Part shown: positions 6,757 to 14,301 of the stretch, piece by piece
Layout of the letters: each line of letters starts with the position of its first letter
Position numbering within the stretch: the stretch's first letter is position 1
Origin: an uncultured Lachnospiraceae bacterium
Lineage (GTDB): Bacteria; Bacillota; Clostridia; Lachnospirales; Lachnospiraceae
Assembly: GCA_947382355.1 (NCBI GenBank)
Contig: CANCYR010000024.1
Span: 1 to 48,439, forward strand
Reading direction: 5' to 3'
Length of the DNA stretch: 48,439 nucleotides
The notes under the pieces: generated by a model
Database searches by the model: none
What the model was told of the DNA's origin: nothing
The model's input: the letters and a program-made list of their open reading frames with translations, nothing else
Translations under genes and position numbers: made by a program

Positions 6757-8804
6757 GATAATTCACCCTCTTCAATCATTTTACTTAAAGTAGCCTTTAA
6801 AAGCTCCATGGCTTCCTCTATGGTATTTCCCTTTAACTGGGCGCCGGCAATGTTCATATGACCTCCCCCTCCCAGCTTTTCCATAATTACCTGTACGTTT
6901 ACTTCATCAATGGAACGTCCGCTAATGTAGATTGTCTGGTTATAGTCTGTCAGGACAAAGCTTGCTTTAATGCCGTTAATATTCAAAAGTTCGTTTGCCG
7001 CCTGAGCACCAATTACGGTAGGGCTTTCCAAATCCTTACTATTGCATACGCTGATGGCAAATACATTTTTGAAAATCTTTGCCTGGCTTACCGCATCAGC
7101 CTTTGCCCTGTAATCCGCCGCATCCTCTCTGAACATTTTCCGCACCCTTGTTACATCAGCGCCGTTCCGTCTGAGAAAGGCTGCTGCTTCAAAGGTCCGT
7201 ACACCGGTTTTGGTAATAAAATTGTTAGTGTCAATGACAATTCCGGCATAAAGGCAGTCTGCTTCTCCATGCTTTACTTTTACTCCTTCGCCGATATACT
7301 GCAAAATCTCTGCAACCAATTCACAGGCACTGGATGCATACGGCTCTACATAAGACAATGTGGCATTTTCAATAACCTCATCGCCTTTTCTATGATGATC
7401 CAGTACTACAATGGAACGGCACAATTTTAACAGCTCCGGACATTCTGTAATGCTTGGTTTATTTACATCTACCACTACCAATACACTATTGCTGTTTGCA
7501 ACTTCAATAGCCTGGGAACTGTTCAGGATAACCAGTTCATCACCTTCTATATGGGCTAAAAATGCATCTACCAAAGGTCTGATGGCAGAAGTCACTTCAT
7601 TTACCACAATATAGGCGCTTCTGCCCAAGGTCTTTGCAATCCGGTAAATACCCACTGCTGCACCAAAGCTGTCCACATCCGTGATACGGTGCCCCATAAC
7701 GATGACTCTATCCTTTGTGGATATAATTTCTTTTAAAGCATGGGCTTTCACACGGGCTTTTACTCTTGTATTTTTCTCTACCTGCTGACTCTTTCCTCCA
7801 TAATAAGTAACTCCCTCCGGAGTCTTTACAGCAGCCTGGTCGCCGCCCCTTCCCAAAGCCAAATCAATGGCAGTTCTGGAAAATTCATAATTCTGCCCGT
7901 AAGACAGGCCATCCGCACCAATACCGATACTAATGGTCACACTCATTTCATTGCCAATATTGACGGTCTTTACCTCCTCCAGCAAATCAAAACGGTTTTC
8001 CTGTAAAGTCCTCAAGGATTCTTTTCTTAAGGCAACAAAAAACTTGTCCTTCTCCATTTTCTTTACAATACCGTCAATGGAAGCAAAATATTTATTTATT
8101 TTTCTTTCAATCAGTGCCGTCAACAGGGAGCGCCTTACTTCTTCTACGCTTTCCAGTGCCTCTTCATAATTATCCAGATACAAAAGCCCTACTACCAGAC
8201 TTTGATTATCATTTTCTTTTAAGGCAATATTCAATGCTGTTTCATCAAACAGATAAAGGGCAATCAAGTAACCGTCATAATCCGGGGATGCCTGAATCAT
8301 ATCGCTTTTTGCAACCATCTCTTTTAAAGAAATCTTTTTCAGCCTGGCTTCAAAATCCCTTTCTTCAAAAACAATGGAAAGCTGTGTCTCAGCCAGTTCT
8401 CCCGGCAGCTTTTCCTTTGTAATCTCCGGAAACAATGTATGAATCCCTTTATTGTAACCCTTTTCTTTATGCACTACCATTTCAAAAGCTTTATTGGTCC
8501 AGATGACCTTTCCATTCTCATCCAAAAGGGCATGAGGCAATTCCAAATCCCGCAAAAGCTGTCTTTGAATCTGTCCATATTGAGTGGCAAAGCTTACAAG
8601 CTCATTCATAATAACGGGCTTATTGTAATTTAACATCAGCAGGCAGCTGGCAAGATAGATAATAACAAATACGGATAAAAGAATGCCTGCTTTCGCATCC
8701 AATATATAAATCCACACGTCCACTGCCGCTAATAAGATGCCTAATATTAAAAATGTCTGCAAATAGGTTCGAAGCCTACCTTTTATTTTAATCTTTGTTT
8801 TCAC
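6753..8804 (-). CDS. gdpP: Cyclic-di-AMP phosphodiesterase GdpP
   Basis: A membrane-bound DHH/DHHA1 phosphodiesterase that degrades c-di-AMP to pApA and so controls potassium and osmotic balance and cell-wall stress. Two transmembrane helices lie near residues 12-60, followed by a PAS-like domain (LLDENGKVIWTNKAF) and a degenerate GGDEF domain. The DHH catalytic part shows GHRITDVDSFGAA, VVDVN and VLDHHRKGDE, and the DHHA1 motif is GGGGHMNIAGAQ. The start is GTG 8804, 8 nt after AAGAGGT; an upstream TTG has no ribosome-binding site. About 683 residues is slightly above the usual 650-660. Confidence 0.95.
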   Translation of the reverse strand: MKTKIKIKGRLRTYLQTFLILGILLAAVDVWIYILDAKAGILLSVFVIIYLASCLLMLNYNKPVIMNELVSFATQYGQIQRQLLRDLELPHALLDENGKVIWTNKAFEMVVHKEKGYNKGIHTLFPEITKEKLPGELAETQLSIVFEERDFEARLKKISLKEMVAKSDMIQASPDYDGYLIALYLFDETALNIALKENDNQSLVVGLLYLDNYEEALESVEEVRRSLLTALIERKINKYFASIDGIVKKMEKDKFFVALRKESLRTLQENRFDLLEEVKTVNIGNEMSVTISIGIGADGLSYGQNYEFSRTAIDLALGRGGDQAAVKTPEGVTYYGGKSQQVEKNTRVKARVKAHALKEIISTKDRVIVMGHRITDVDSFGAAVGIYRIAKTLGRSAYIVVNEVTSAIRPLVDAFLAHIEGDELVILNSSQAIEVANSNSVLVVVDVNKPSITECPELLKLCRSIVVLDHHRKGDEVIENATLSYVEPYASSACELVAEILQYIGEGVKVKHGEADCLYAGIVIDTNNFITKTGVRTFEAAAFLRRNGADVTRVRKMFREDAADYRAKADAVSQAKIFKNVFAISVCNSKDLESPTVIGAQAANELLNINGIKASFVLTDYNQTIYISGRSIDEVNVQVIMEKLGGGGHMNIAGAQLKGNTIEEAMELLKATLSKMIEEGELS

Positions 8805-8877
8805 AAAATTACCTCTTAGCAATTTATCTCATTTCAGCCTTTGAAAATAATTATAACATTATTTCAAAGGTTTTACA

Positions 8878-8907
8878 ACAAAAAGCACCCACATGTTTGT
8901 GAGTGCT
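8878..8907 (-). terminator. Terminator of the rpsF-ssb-rpsR operon
   Basis: On the minus strand AGCACTCAC pairs with GTGGGTGCT around a 6-nt loop and is followed by TTTTTG. It lies just past the rpsR stop and before gdpP, separating the two operons. Confidence 0.75.
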
Positions 8908-8930
8908 CTGTAAAGCCTTATTTACTTTGC

Positions 8931-9194
8931 TTAATCTAATGTATATGGCATTAATGCAACGTGACGAGCTCTTTTGATTGCAACAGTAAGAGCTCTCTGA
9001 TGCTTTGCACAGTTTCCGGTGATTCTTCTTGGAAGAATCTTGCCTCTTTCTGATACATATCTTTTTAATTTATTTACATCTTTGTAATCAATCACGTTAT
9101 CTTTGCCACAAAATACGCAAACTTTTTTTCTTCTACGAATTCCGCCTCTTCTCTTCATTGGAGAATCGGACTTTTCTGCTTTATTATAAGCCAT
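8931..9194 (-). CDS. rpsR: 30S ribosomal protein S18 (zinc-binding form)
   Basis: Binds the 30S platform together with S6. Of 87 residues, the core [33 protein letters not shown] is the S18 signature. CVFC and NCAKH retain the cysteines of the zinc-binding ('C+') paralogue type. It is the last gene of rpsF-ssb-rpsR and is followed by a terminator. Confidence 0.98.
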   Translation of the reverse strand: MAYNKAEKSDSPMKRRGGIRRRKKVCVFCGKDNVIDYKDVNKLKRYVSERGKILPRRITGNCAKHQRALTVAIKRARHVALMPYTLD

Positions 9195-9221
9195 GATATT
9201 GCCTCCTGTTTTAATTGATTT

Positions 9222-9665
9222 CTAATTAAATGGCAATTCTTCATCAATACCGTCAGGAATATTCATAAAGCCATCTCCTGCTGCCATAGGCGCTGGAGCG
9301 CTTCCGCCGGAAAAACCGCCCTCTCCGTTAGAGGAACTGTTCTTGCTTTCAGCAAATTCCTGATCTTCTACAACAACATCTGTTGTATACACCTTTACAC
9401 CATCCTTGTTGGTGTAGCTTCCTGTCTGGATACGGCCTGTGACTAATACTTTTATACCCTTACGGAAATATTTCTCGGCAAATTCACCGCTTCTTCCAAA
9501 TGCTACACAGCCAATAAAATCTGTACTTTGGTCATCATTATTATTACGGCTGAATCTGCGGTCAACTGCAAGTGTGTATCTAGCGATTGCCATTGGGTTC
9601 TCGCCCTGTGAGTATCTCACTTCAGGATCTCTCGTCAGACGCCCCATTAGAATTACTTTATTCAT
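9222..9665 (-). CDS. ssb: Single-stranded DNA-binding protein
   Basis: An OB-fold protein coating single-stranded DNA during replication, recombination and repair. The N-terminus MNKVILMGRLTRDPEVRYS and GCVAFGRSGEFAEKYFRKG are diagnostic. A Gly/Ser/Pro-rich linker precedes the acidic tip DEELPFN, which recruits partner proteins. At 147 residues it is complete. It sits between rpsF and rpsR as in most Firmicutes. Confidence 0.98.
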   Translation of the reverse strand: MNKVILMGRLTRDPEVRYSQGENPMAIARYTLAVDRRFSRNNNDDQSTDFIGCVAFGRSGEFAEKYFRKGIKVLVTGRIQTGSYTNKDGVKVYTTDVVVEDQEFAESKNSSSNGEGGFSGGSAPAPMAAGDGFMNIPDGIDEELPFN

Positions 9666-9684
9666 ATATTTATCCTGCCTTTTT

Positions 9685-9975
9685 CTATGCCTCGTCTTGT
9701 TTAACGCATAAATATCTGATCACATTTTCCATAATGCGAACGTGGCTTTCCACTTCCGCTGGAGTTGTTGACTCAGCATCGAATTGGATGAAATAATAGA
9801 ACGCTTCTTTCATCTTCTGAACTTCGTAAGCTAATCTTTTCTTACCCCATTCATCGACATTGGTAATCGTTCCGCCGAATCTCTCGATGTAAGCTTTTAC
9901 TTTATCAATTGTAGCAGCTCTTTCATCATCTTCGATTTTTGCACTAACAACAACGGCTAACTCATATTTGTTCAT
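9685..9975 (-). CDS. rpsF: 30S ribosomal protein S6
   Basis: The S18 partner on the 30S platform; 96 residues. MNKYELAVVVSAKIEDDERAA, VDEWGKKRLAYEVQKMKEAFYYFIQF and ESHVRIMENVIRYLCVK are the S6 signature segments. First gene of rpsF-ssb-rpsR, with AAAAGGAGG just upstream and a clear promoter at 10045-10073. Confidence 0.98.
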   Translation of the reverse strand: MNKYELAVVVSAKIEDDERAATIDKVKAYIERFGGTITNVDEWGKKRLAYEVQKMKEAFYYFIQFDAESTTPAEVESHVRIMENVIRYLCVKQDEA

Positions 9976-10044
9976 GCTTCATTACCTCCTTTTGGTCTCT
10001 GGCCTCTTACTATATAAGAAGCAAGGAATATATCACAGAATCTC

Positions 10045-10073
10045 ATATTACCATAAATCGCCTTTATTTTCAA
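10045..10073 (-). promoter_or_regulatory. Promoter of rpsF-ssb-rpsR
   Basis: Read on the minus strand, TTGAAA (10068-10073) and TAATAT (10045-10050) are separated by 17 bp. This gives a start near 10038 and a leader of about 60 nt, in which an autoregulatory S6:S18-binding structure could lie; I could not confirm one. Confidence 0.55.
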
Positions 10074-10100
10074 GAGATAAATTTCATTTTTATAATTTTA

Positions 10101-10292
10101 TTATTTATCTTCTTCTCTTTTCTGCAATTTCTTTGTATTTTTCTCAACCAGCTTTCTTGCCATCATGACCTGATGGGCACAGCCCAGACATTTTAAGCGA
10201 AAATCAGCTCCCACCCTAAGTATCTCCCATTCCCGGCTGCCGCACGGATGCTGCTTTTTTAAAGTTACAATATCTCCCACTTCATAATTCAT
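10101..10292 (-). CDS. DUF951 family protein
   Basis: A 63-residue protein with MNYEVGDIVTLKKQHPCGSREWEILRVGADFRLKCLGC, the signature of DUF951, a small conserved Firmicutes family often near rpsF or ychF. Cys17 and the CLGC pair may bind metal. The Lys/Glu-rich tail (KNTKKLQKREEDK) suggests nucleic-acid or ribosome contact. The role is unknown. It follows the sirtuin gene by 15 bp and is probably co-transcribed with it. Confidence 0.85.
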   Translation of the reverse strand: MNYEVGDIVTLKKQHPCGSREWEILRVGADFRLKCLGCAHQVMMARKLVEKNTKKLQKREEDK

Positions 10293-10307
10293 GGTACTCT
10301 CCTTACA

Positions 10308-11027
10308 CTATACTTCTATCTGCTCAAACACCTTTCCGATACTATCGTGAATAACCAAATCTGCTACGGAATCTTTAGGGGTAACTGTTTTATTTATCAG
10401 TACCAGCTTATTCCCCATATAATAATCAATCAGGGAGGCTGCAGGATAAACTGCCAGGGACGTACCGCCGATAATAAGAATATCCGCATTTGCAATAGCC
10501 TGCACCGCATTTTGAATGGTCTCATTATCCAGTCCCTCTTCATAAAGTACCACATCCGGCTTTATCACTCCGCCGCATGAGCACAAAGGCACTTCCTTAC
10601 TGTCCAAAATCTTCTGAGCTTCATAAAACTGCCCGCATTTGGTACAGTAATTGCGCAATACGCTTCCATGAAGTTCATAAACAGTCCGGCTTCCCGCCTC
10701 CTGGTGAAGTCCGTCTATATTCTGGGTAATCACAGCTTTCAGCTTCCCTGCTTCTTCTAATTCAGCTAATTTTAAATGAGCCTTATTAGGGCGTGCATTC
10801 AGACAAAGCATTTTATCCCGGTAAAAATCATAAAATTCCTTTGTCTTCTGCCTGTAAAAGCTGTGGCTCAAAATAGTTTCAGGCGGATAGTCATATTTTT
10901 GATTGTAAAGACCGTCTACGCTCCGAAAATCCGGAATACCGCTTTCTGTGGATACCCCCGCCCCGCCAAAAAAAACAATATTATCGCTTTCCTTTACCCA
11001 TTGATTTAATATCCTGATTTCCTCCAT
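10308..11027 (-). CDS. cobB: NAD-dependent protein deacylase, sirtuin family
   Basis: Removes acyl groups from lysines using NAD, giving nicotinamide and O-acyl-ADP-ribose. The 239 residues show GGAGVSTESGIPDFRS (NAD loop), TQNIDGLH, the catalytic His in ELHG, four zinc cysteines (CTKC and CSC) and IIGGTSLAVYPAASL. It is a bacterial class III (SIRT5-like) or U-type sirtuin. Strong AGGAGAG upstream. Acetyl-CoA synthetase and other central enzymes are usual targets; none can be read from this sequence. Confidence 0.95.
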   Translation of the reverse strand: MEEIRILNQWVKESDNIVFFGGAGVSTESGIPDFRSVDGLYNQKYDYPPETILSHSFYRQKTKEFYDFYRDKMLCLNARPNKAHLKLAELEEAGKLKAVITQNIDGLHQEAGSRTVYELHGSVLRNYCTKCGQFYEAQKILDSKEVPLCSCGGVIKPDVVLYEEGLDNETIQNAVQAIANADILIIGGTSLAVYPAASLIDYYMGNKLVLINKTVTPKDSVADLVIHDSIGKVFEQIEV

Positions 11028-11100
11028 ATAATACTCTCCTGTCTTTAAACCAAAATAAGAAATTTTGCATTTTCATATTTATTATATCAGATTTCTTATA

Positions 11101-11135
11101 AAAAAAGAAAGCGGTTTCCCGCTTTCCTTTTTTTA
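11101..11135. terminator. Terminator after the fibronectin-III gene
   Basis: A perfect 8-bp stem GAAAGCGG/CCGCTTTC with a 4-nt loop, flanked by A and T tracts on both sides. It follows the minus-strand gene ending at 11139. Confidence 0.82.
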
Positions 11136-11138
11136 ATT

Positions 11139-12395
11139 TTAATAATATCTTGTAACTTTGGTTAATTTATATCCGTACCAATCCTGCTTCTTTAATGAAG
11201 TACTATTATATTTCTTTTTGCCAACTTTTACTCCGTTAGCTTTTACATAATAATAGTACCATTTACCATTTGCACTCTGGGTTAAAGTACAGCTTGTTCC
11301 CTTAACAGTTTTAACCTTTTTATACTTTCCGTTCTGTTTGGTTGATCTGTAAAGTGTGTAGTTCTTAGCACCGGATACTTTTCCCCATGTAATCTTAATA
11401 GTATTGGAGTATCTGCTTGTCTGTTTAATCTTCTTAATGTAAGCATTTGGAACAATTACTTTCTCAGCAGACCATGCACCATAAGCTTTTGTTCCATTAT
11501 CCATCCTTGTATAAGCTCTGACTTTTACTTTCCATGCCTGAGTTCTTAACTTTGCATTTGTAAAGACATAAGAAAGATATCTTTCTTCTGTAGCAGTTGC
11601 AAGCTTCTTCTTTCCTGATTTGTCTGTAATCATGATTTCAAAGCCGTCTGCATATGTAGCGCCATTCTCACTCCACGCAATCTGGTATTTCTTATAGCTT
11701 CCGCTGCTTGCTGCTAACTTAACGCCTGAAATTTTTCCAGATGCTGTTCTAAGAGTGGTTTTTCCGCTTGGTGACCAATGTTGATTAATGCCGGTTCCAT
11801 TTGATTTGTATGGTGCAATACCAACTGCATATACACCATTCTGTGCCAAAGCGCCAACTGTATAAGAGGTAGTCGCTCCGCCTGCTACTGTTCCCTTTAA
11901 TGTCAGATTACCGCCAGATGTAGCAGCATATACATAATATCCGTCAGCTCCGCTTACAGGAGACCATGAAACCGTTACAGAATTTGCTGTTGCATTAGTC
12001 TGAGCAAGAGATGTAATAGCGCTTGGCGCTGTTACGCCTACAAAAACATCTGAATTCTGATATTTAAAATATACTTTCTGAGCAGGTGAAAATCTCTGGT
12101 TTACTATGTAAATCCACTTGCCATTAAGTGATACGCCTGCTGCAAGTACATTAGATCCGCTATTTACATTTGGATCTGATGTAGAATACTTCAATTCTAT
12201 AGCCTGTCCTAAATCCACTTTGGATTCAAGAAAGATATAGTTCGTAGTAGGGTATTCCTTATCCCAGATAATAGGATCATTTGATAACTGCAACGGTGCA
12301 GCTGCTGCTTTAACAGGCATGCTAATGCAAGCTGCCATGACACATACAGCAAATGCTGCTAACAATAATGATACTTTTTTGCTAAATTTTTTCAT
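11139..12395 (-). CDS. Secreted protein with fibronectin type III domains
   Basis: A 418-residue exported protein. The signal peptide is MKKFSKKVSLLLAAFAVCVMA... with likely cleavage after PVKA (about residue 30). A short N-terminal all-beta region is followed by a fibronectin type III domain around residues 108-200 (ANSVTVSWSPVSGADGYYVYA). Two further repeats follow, about 215-315 and 320-405 (KITWGKVSGAKNYTLYRS). The C-terminal part is Lys/Tyr-rich. No LPXTG anchor or transmembrane tail is seen, so it is probably released or held by charge. Such domains occur in clostridial adhesins and polysaccharide-binding proteins. No catalytic domain is visible and the specific role is unknown. Confidence 0.85.
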   Translation of the reverse strand: MKKFSKKVSLLLAAFAVCVMAACISMPVKAAAAPLQLSNDPIIWDKEYPTTNYIFLESKVDLGQAIELKYSTSDPNVNSGSNVLAAGVSLNGKWIYIVNQRFSPAQKVYFKYQNSDVFVGVTAPSAITSLAQTNATANSVTVSWSPVSGADGYYVYAATSGGNLTLKGTVAGGATTSYTVGALAQNGVYAVGIAPYKSNGTGINQHWSPSGKTTLRTASGKISGVKLAASSGSYKKYQIAWSENGATYADGFEIMITDKSGKKKLATATEERYLSYVFTNAKLRTQAWKVKVRAYTRMDNGTKAYGAWSAEKVIVPNAYIKKIKQTSRYSNTIKITWGKVSGAKNYTLYRSTKQNGKYKKVKTVKGTSCTLTQSANGKWYYYYVKANGVKVGKKKYNSTSLKKQDWYGYKLTKVTRYY

Positions 12396-12535
12396 CTTGT
12401 AATGAATTCCTCCTTGATATAATAATTTTCTGTTCTGTATAATTTTACTCTCTTTTTTTTAATTTGTCTATTTTTTTTTAATAAAAAAATCACAGAAAAA
12501 TCACATTTTAGATTTTCCATATAAAACAAATAAAC

Positions 12536-12567
12536 AAAAGGCTCCAGTTGGTTGACAGGAACCTTTT
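12536..12567 (-). terminator. Terminator of the Thr/Glu-repeat lipoprotein gene
   Basis: On the minus strand AAAAGGTTCC pairs with GGAGCCTTTT around a 12-nt loop, followed by a T-rich stretch. It lies 23 bp after the lipoprotein stop. Confidence 0.7.
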
Positions 12568-12590
12568 GCCTATTTATATTGTCTTATATT

Positions 12591-12959
12591 TTACTCTGCT
12601 GCATTTACATCTTCTGCTGCATCTGTACCTTCTGTTGTCTCTGTATCTTCTGTTCCTTCTGTTGTCTCTGTACCTTCTGCTGCTTCAGTACCTTCTGTTG
12701 TCTCTGTACCTTCTGCTGCATCTGTACCTTCTGTTGTCTCTGTATCTTCTGCTCCTTCAGTGTCTCCTGTTGTCTCTGTATCTTCTGCTTCACCTTCAGC
12801 ATCATCTGCTGCATTTTCAGGAATCACTTCCAAATCTTCCGGTGTATCAGTTTCACCTTCATATTCTGTCTGCTCAGCATCCTCCTTGGAACTGCATCCT
12901 ACCAATGCTGTTGCAGATAAAGCAACTGCCAAAGTCAACATACAAATTTTTTTCTTCAT
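12591..12959 (-). CDS. Small lipoprotein with an acidic Thr/Glu/Gly repeat tail
   Basis: A 122-residue protein with a lipobox LVGCSS (Cys22) after a hydrophobic signal, so it should be lipidated and anchored outside the membrane. The mature part is almost all Glu, Thr, Asp, Gly and Ala, with recurring TETTEGTE/TDAAEGTE units and no folded domain. It is probably a flexible, highly acidic surface tether or spacer. The plus-strand frames opposite it (Leu/Cys-rich) are shadows. RBS GGGAGGAAAC upstream. The repeat region should be length-variable between strains. No specific family recognised. Confidence 0.8.
   Translation of the reverse strand: MKKKICMLTLAVALSATALVGCSSKEDAEQTEYEGETDTPEDLEVIPENAADDAEGEAEDTETTGDTEGAEDTETTEGTDAAEGTETTEGTEAAEGTETTEGTEDTETTEGTDAAEDVNAAE
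12600..12795. repeat. In-gene tandem repeats encoding the Thr/Glu tail
   Basis: Imperfect tandem units of about 24-33 bp built from TCTGTTGTCTCTGTA and CCTTCTGCTGC variants on the plus strand. All preserve the reading frame of the lipoprotein. They are candidates for slippage-driven length change. Confidence 0.75.
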
Positions 12960-13169
12960 AATAGTTTCCTCCCTAAATCATTCTTTGTTTGATAAACTTT
13001 CTGTTTGTCAACGTAGACTATCTTATTGCATGTTTGTGAACATTTTGTGTCCAATTTATGTATTTTTTATGATGATTGTATGATGATTTGCTAAGCTTTT
13101 TTAAGATTTATTTAAGACTCTCAGCAAACAACTTCAGGCACATCTTCCAGCTTGTCTGATATTTCCTTT

Positions 13170-14201
13170 TTAACATCTCTCATCAAAATCACCTTCTATT
13201 GCTTTTCTATTTATATATTCAACAAATTTCTCAACCTTCTCCATGTCAGGATTATCCGGCAGGGTTGTATTTCCTGTTGCAGTCTCCAATCGTTTTTCAT
13301 AGTCAGACAATATATCATAAAATTCCTTTGAAAAGGTTTTGTCCTCCTTCTGAAAATCACCGCGCCGGATGCTTTTGAGCAATTTCAGGTCATCTGTTCT
13401 GTGAGTTCTTATTTCACCCTTTTCCAAAATATCAATTGCCATCATAAACAGACGTATCAAATGCATGGCATGTTTATTTAAGTGGTTGTCGTCTTTCTTT
13501 TTATTACGCTTGCCAATCTTGTCATATTCCCTGATTACATTATTCATAACGCCTAACATATTTTCATAATCCCTCAATGGTAAATGCTTGTATTCCGCAT
13601 CTATGAAAATTTCCGTCTTAAACTCCGGACGTTCCGACTCATCTATGTAAATATGAATATTTCCCTTATCAAACATTTCATTCTTCCGCCGAAAATCCTC
13701 CAAAGCATTTTTCACCGAATTGTATATATGCTTCTCCCGCTCATTCTGGGGCATGGAATCTCTGGCAATGGCATTTTGCAGCCGCCTGAGCTGGGCGCTT
13801 GCATATCCGCCAAAGGACTTGGCAGCCCTCTTTGACAGAAACAGGCTTTTATGCTCCAGCAATTCCTGTCCCAATGTTGTTTTTATCAGATACTGTTCCT
13901 CATCCAGCCCTAACAGCTCTATCGTATTCGGGTTGTACTCCAGTAAGAGCTTCACAACCTTATTAAAGGAGTAAATAACCGTATCCGTATTTTCATCCTC
14001 ATACTGTTCAAATCCGGTAAGCCCCAGCAAATCGGATGGTAAGTTTAACGTAATTCCCCTGAAATCAATATCACTGTTTTCCTGATTGGTGCCATAAGCA
14101 TAGCTTCCGCCAAGTCCCATAAGAATAATTCTATTTCCAAGCCTTGAATTGGTTCTTAGAAAATCATATTCTTTCGTATTCATAAGTTTAATAAAATCCA
14201 T
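13170..14201 (-). CDS. Predicted nucleotidyltransferase, PF10127-type
   Basis: A 343-residue protein with the polymerase-beta-type nucleotidyltransferase signature GLGGSYAYGT...NSDIDFRG near residues 30-50. DID supplies the metal-binding acidic residues. The rest resembles the RlaP/PF10127 group of stand-alone nucleotidyltransferases, some of which act on RNA ends. The start is ATG 14201 behind TGGAG; a GTG two codons earlier is too close to the ribosome-binding site. It stands alone, 94 bp downstream of the glgP terminator region. The substrate is unknown. Confidence 0.8.
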   Translation of the reverse strand: MDFIKLMNTKEYDFLRTNSRLGNRIILMGLGGSYAYGTNQENSDIDFRGITLNLPSDLLGLTGFEQYEDENTDTVIYSFNKVVKLLLEYNPNTIELLGLDEEQYLIKTTLGQELLEHKSLFLSKRAAKSFGGYASAQLRRLQNAIARDSMPQNEREKHIYNSVKNALEDFRRKNEMFDKGNIHIYIDESERPEFKTEIFIDAEYKHLPLRDYENMLGVMNNVIREYDKIGKRNKKKDDNHLNKHAMHLIRLFMMAIDILEKGEIRTHRTDDLKLLKSIRRGDFQKEDKTFSKEFYDILSDYEKRLETATGNTTLPDNPDMEKVEKFVEYINRKAIEGDFDERC

Positions 14202-14215
14202 ATTCACTCCATTTT

Positions 14216-14247
14216 AAAAAATTGGCGAGTCAGACCCGCCAATTTTT
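14216..14247. terminator. Terminator downstream of glgP
   Basis: An 11-bp stem AAAAATTGGCG/CGCCAATTTTT with a 9-nt loop, T tract in both directions. It lies about 55 bp past the glgP stop and ahead of the nucleotidyltransferase start. Confidence 0.8.
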
Positions 14248-14301
14248 CTGTATATGTGCACTGTAAAATTTTCCTTTAAAATCCTTTAATACTCGGATGC
14301 T

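Noticed and set aside
12600-12795. Possible CRISPR array
   Set aside because: The repeats are in-frame coding units without unique spacers of constant length.
12548-12961. Long Leu- and Cys-rich plus-strand frames
   Set aside because: They are shadows of the Thr/Glu repeat lipoprotein on the minus strand, created by the repeat codons.
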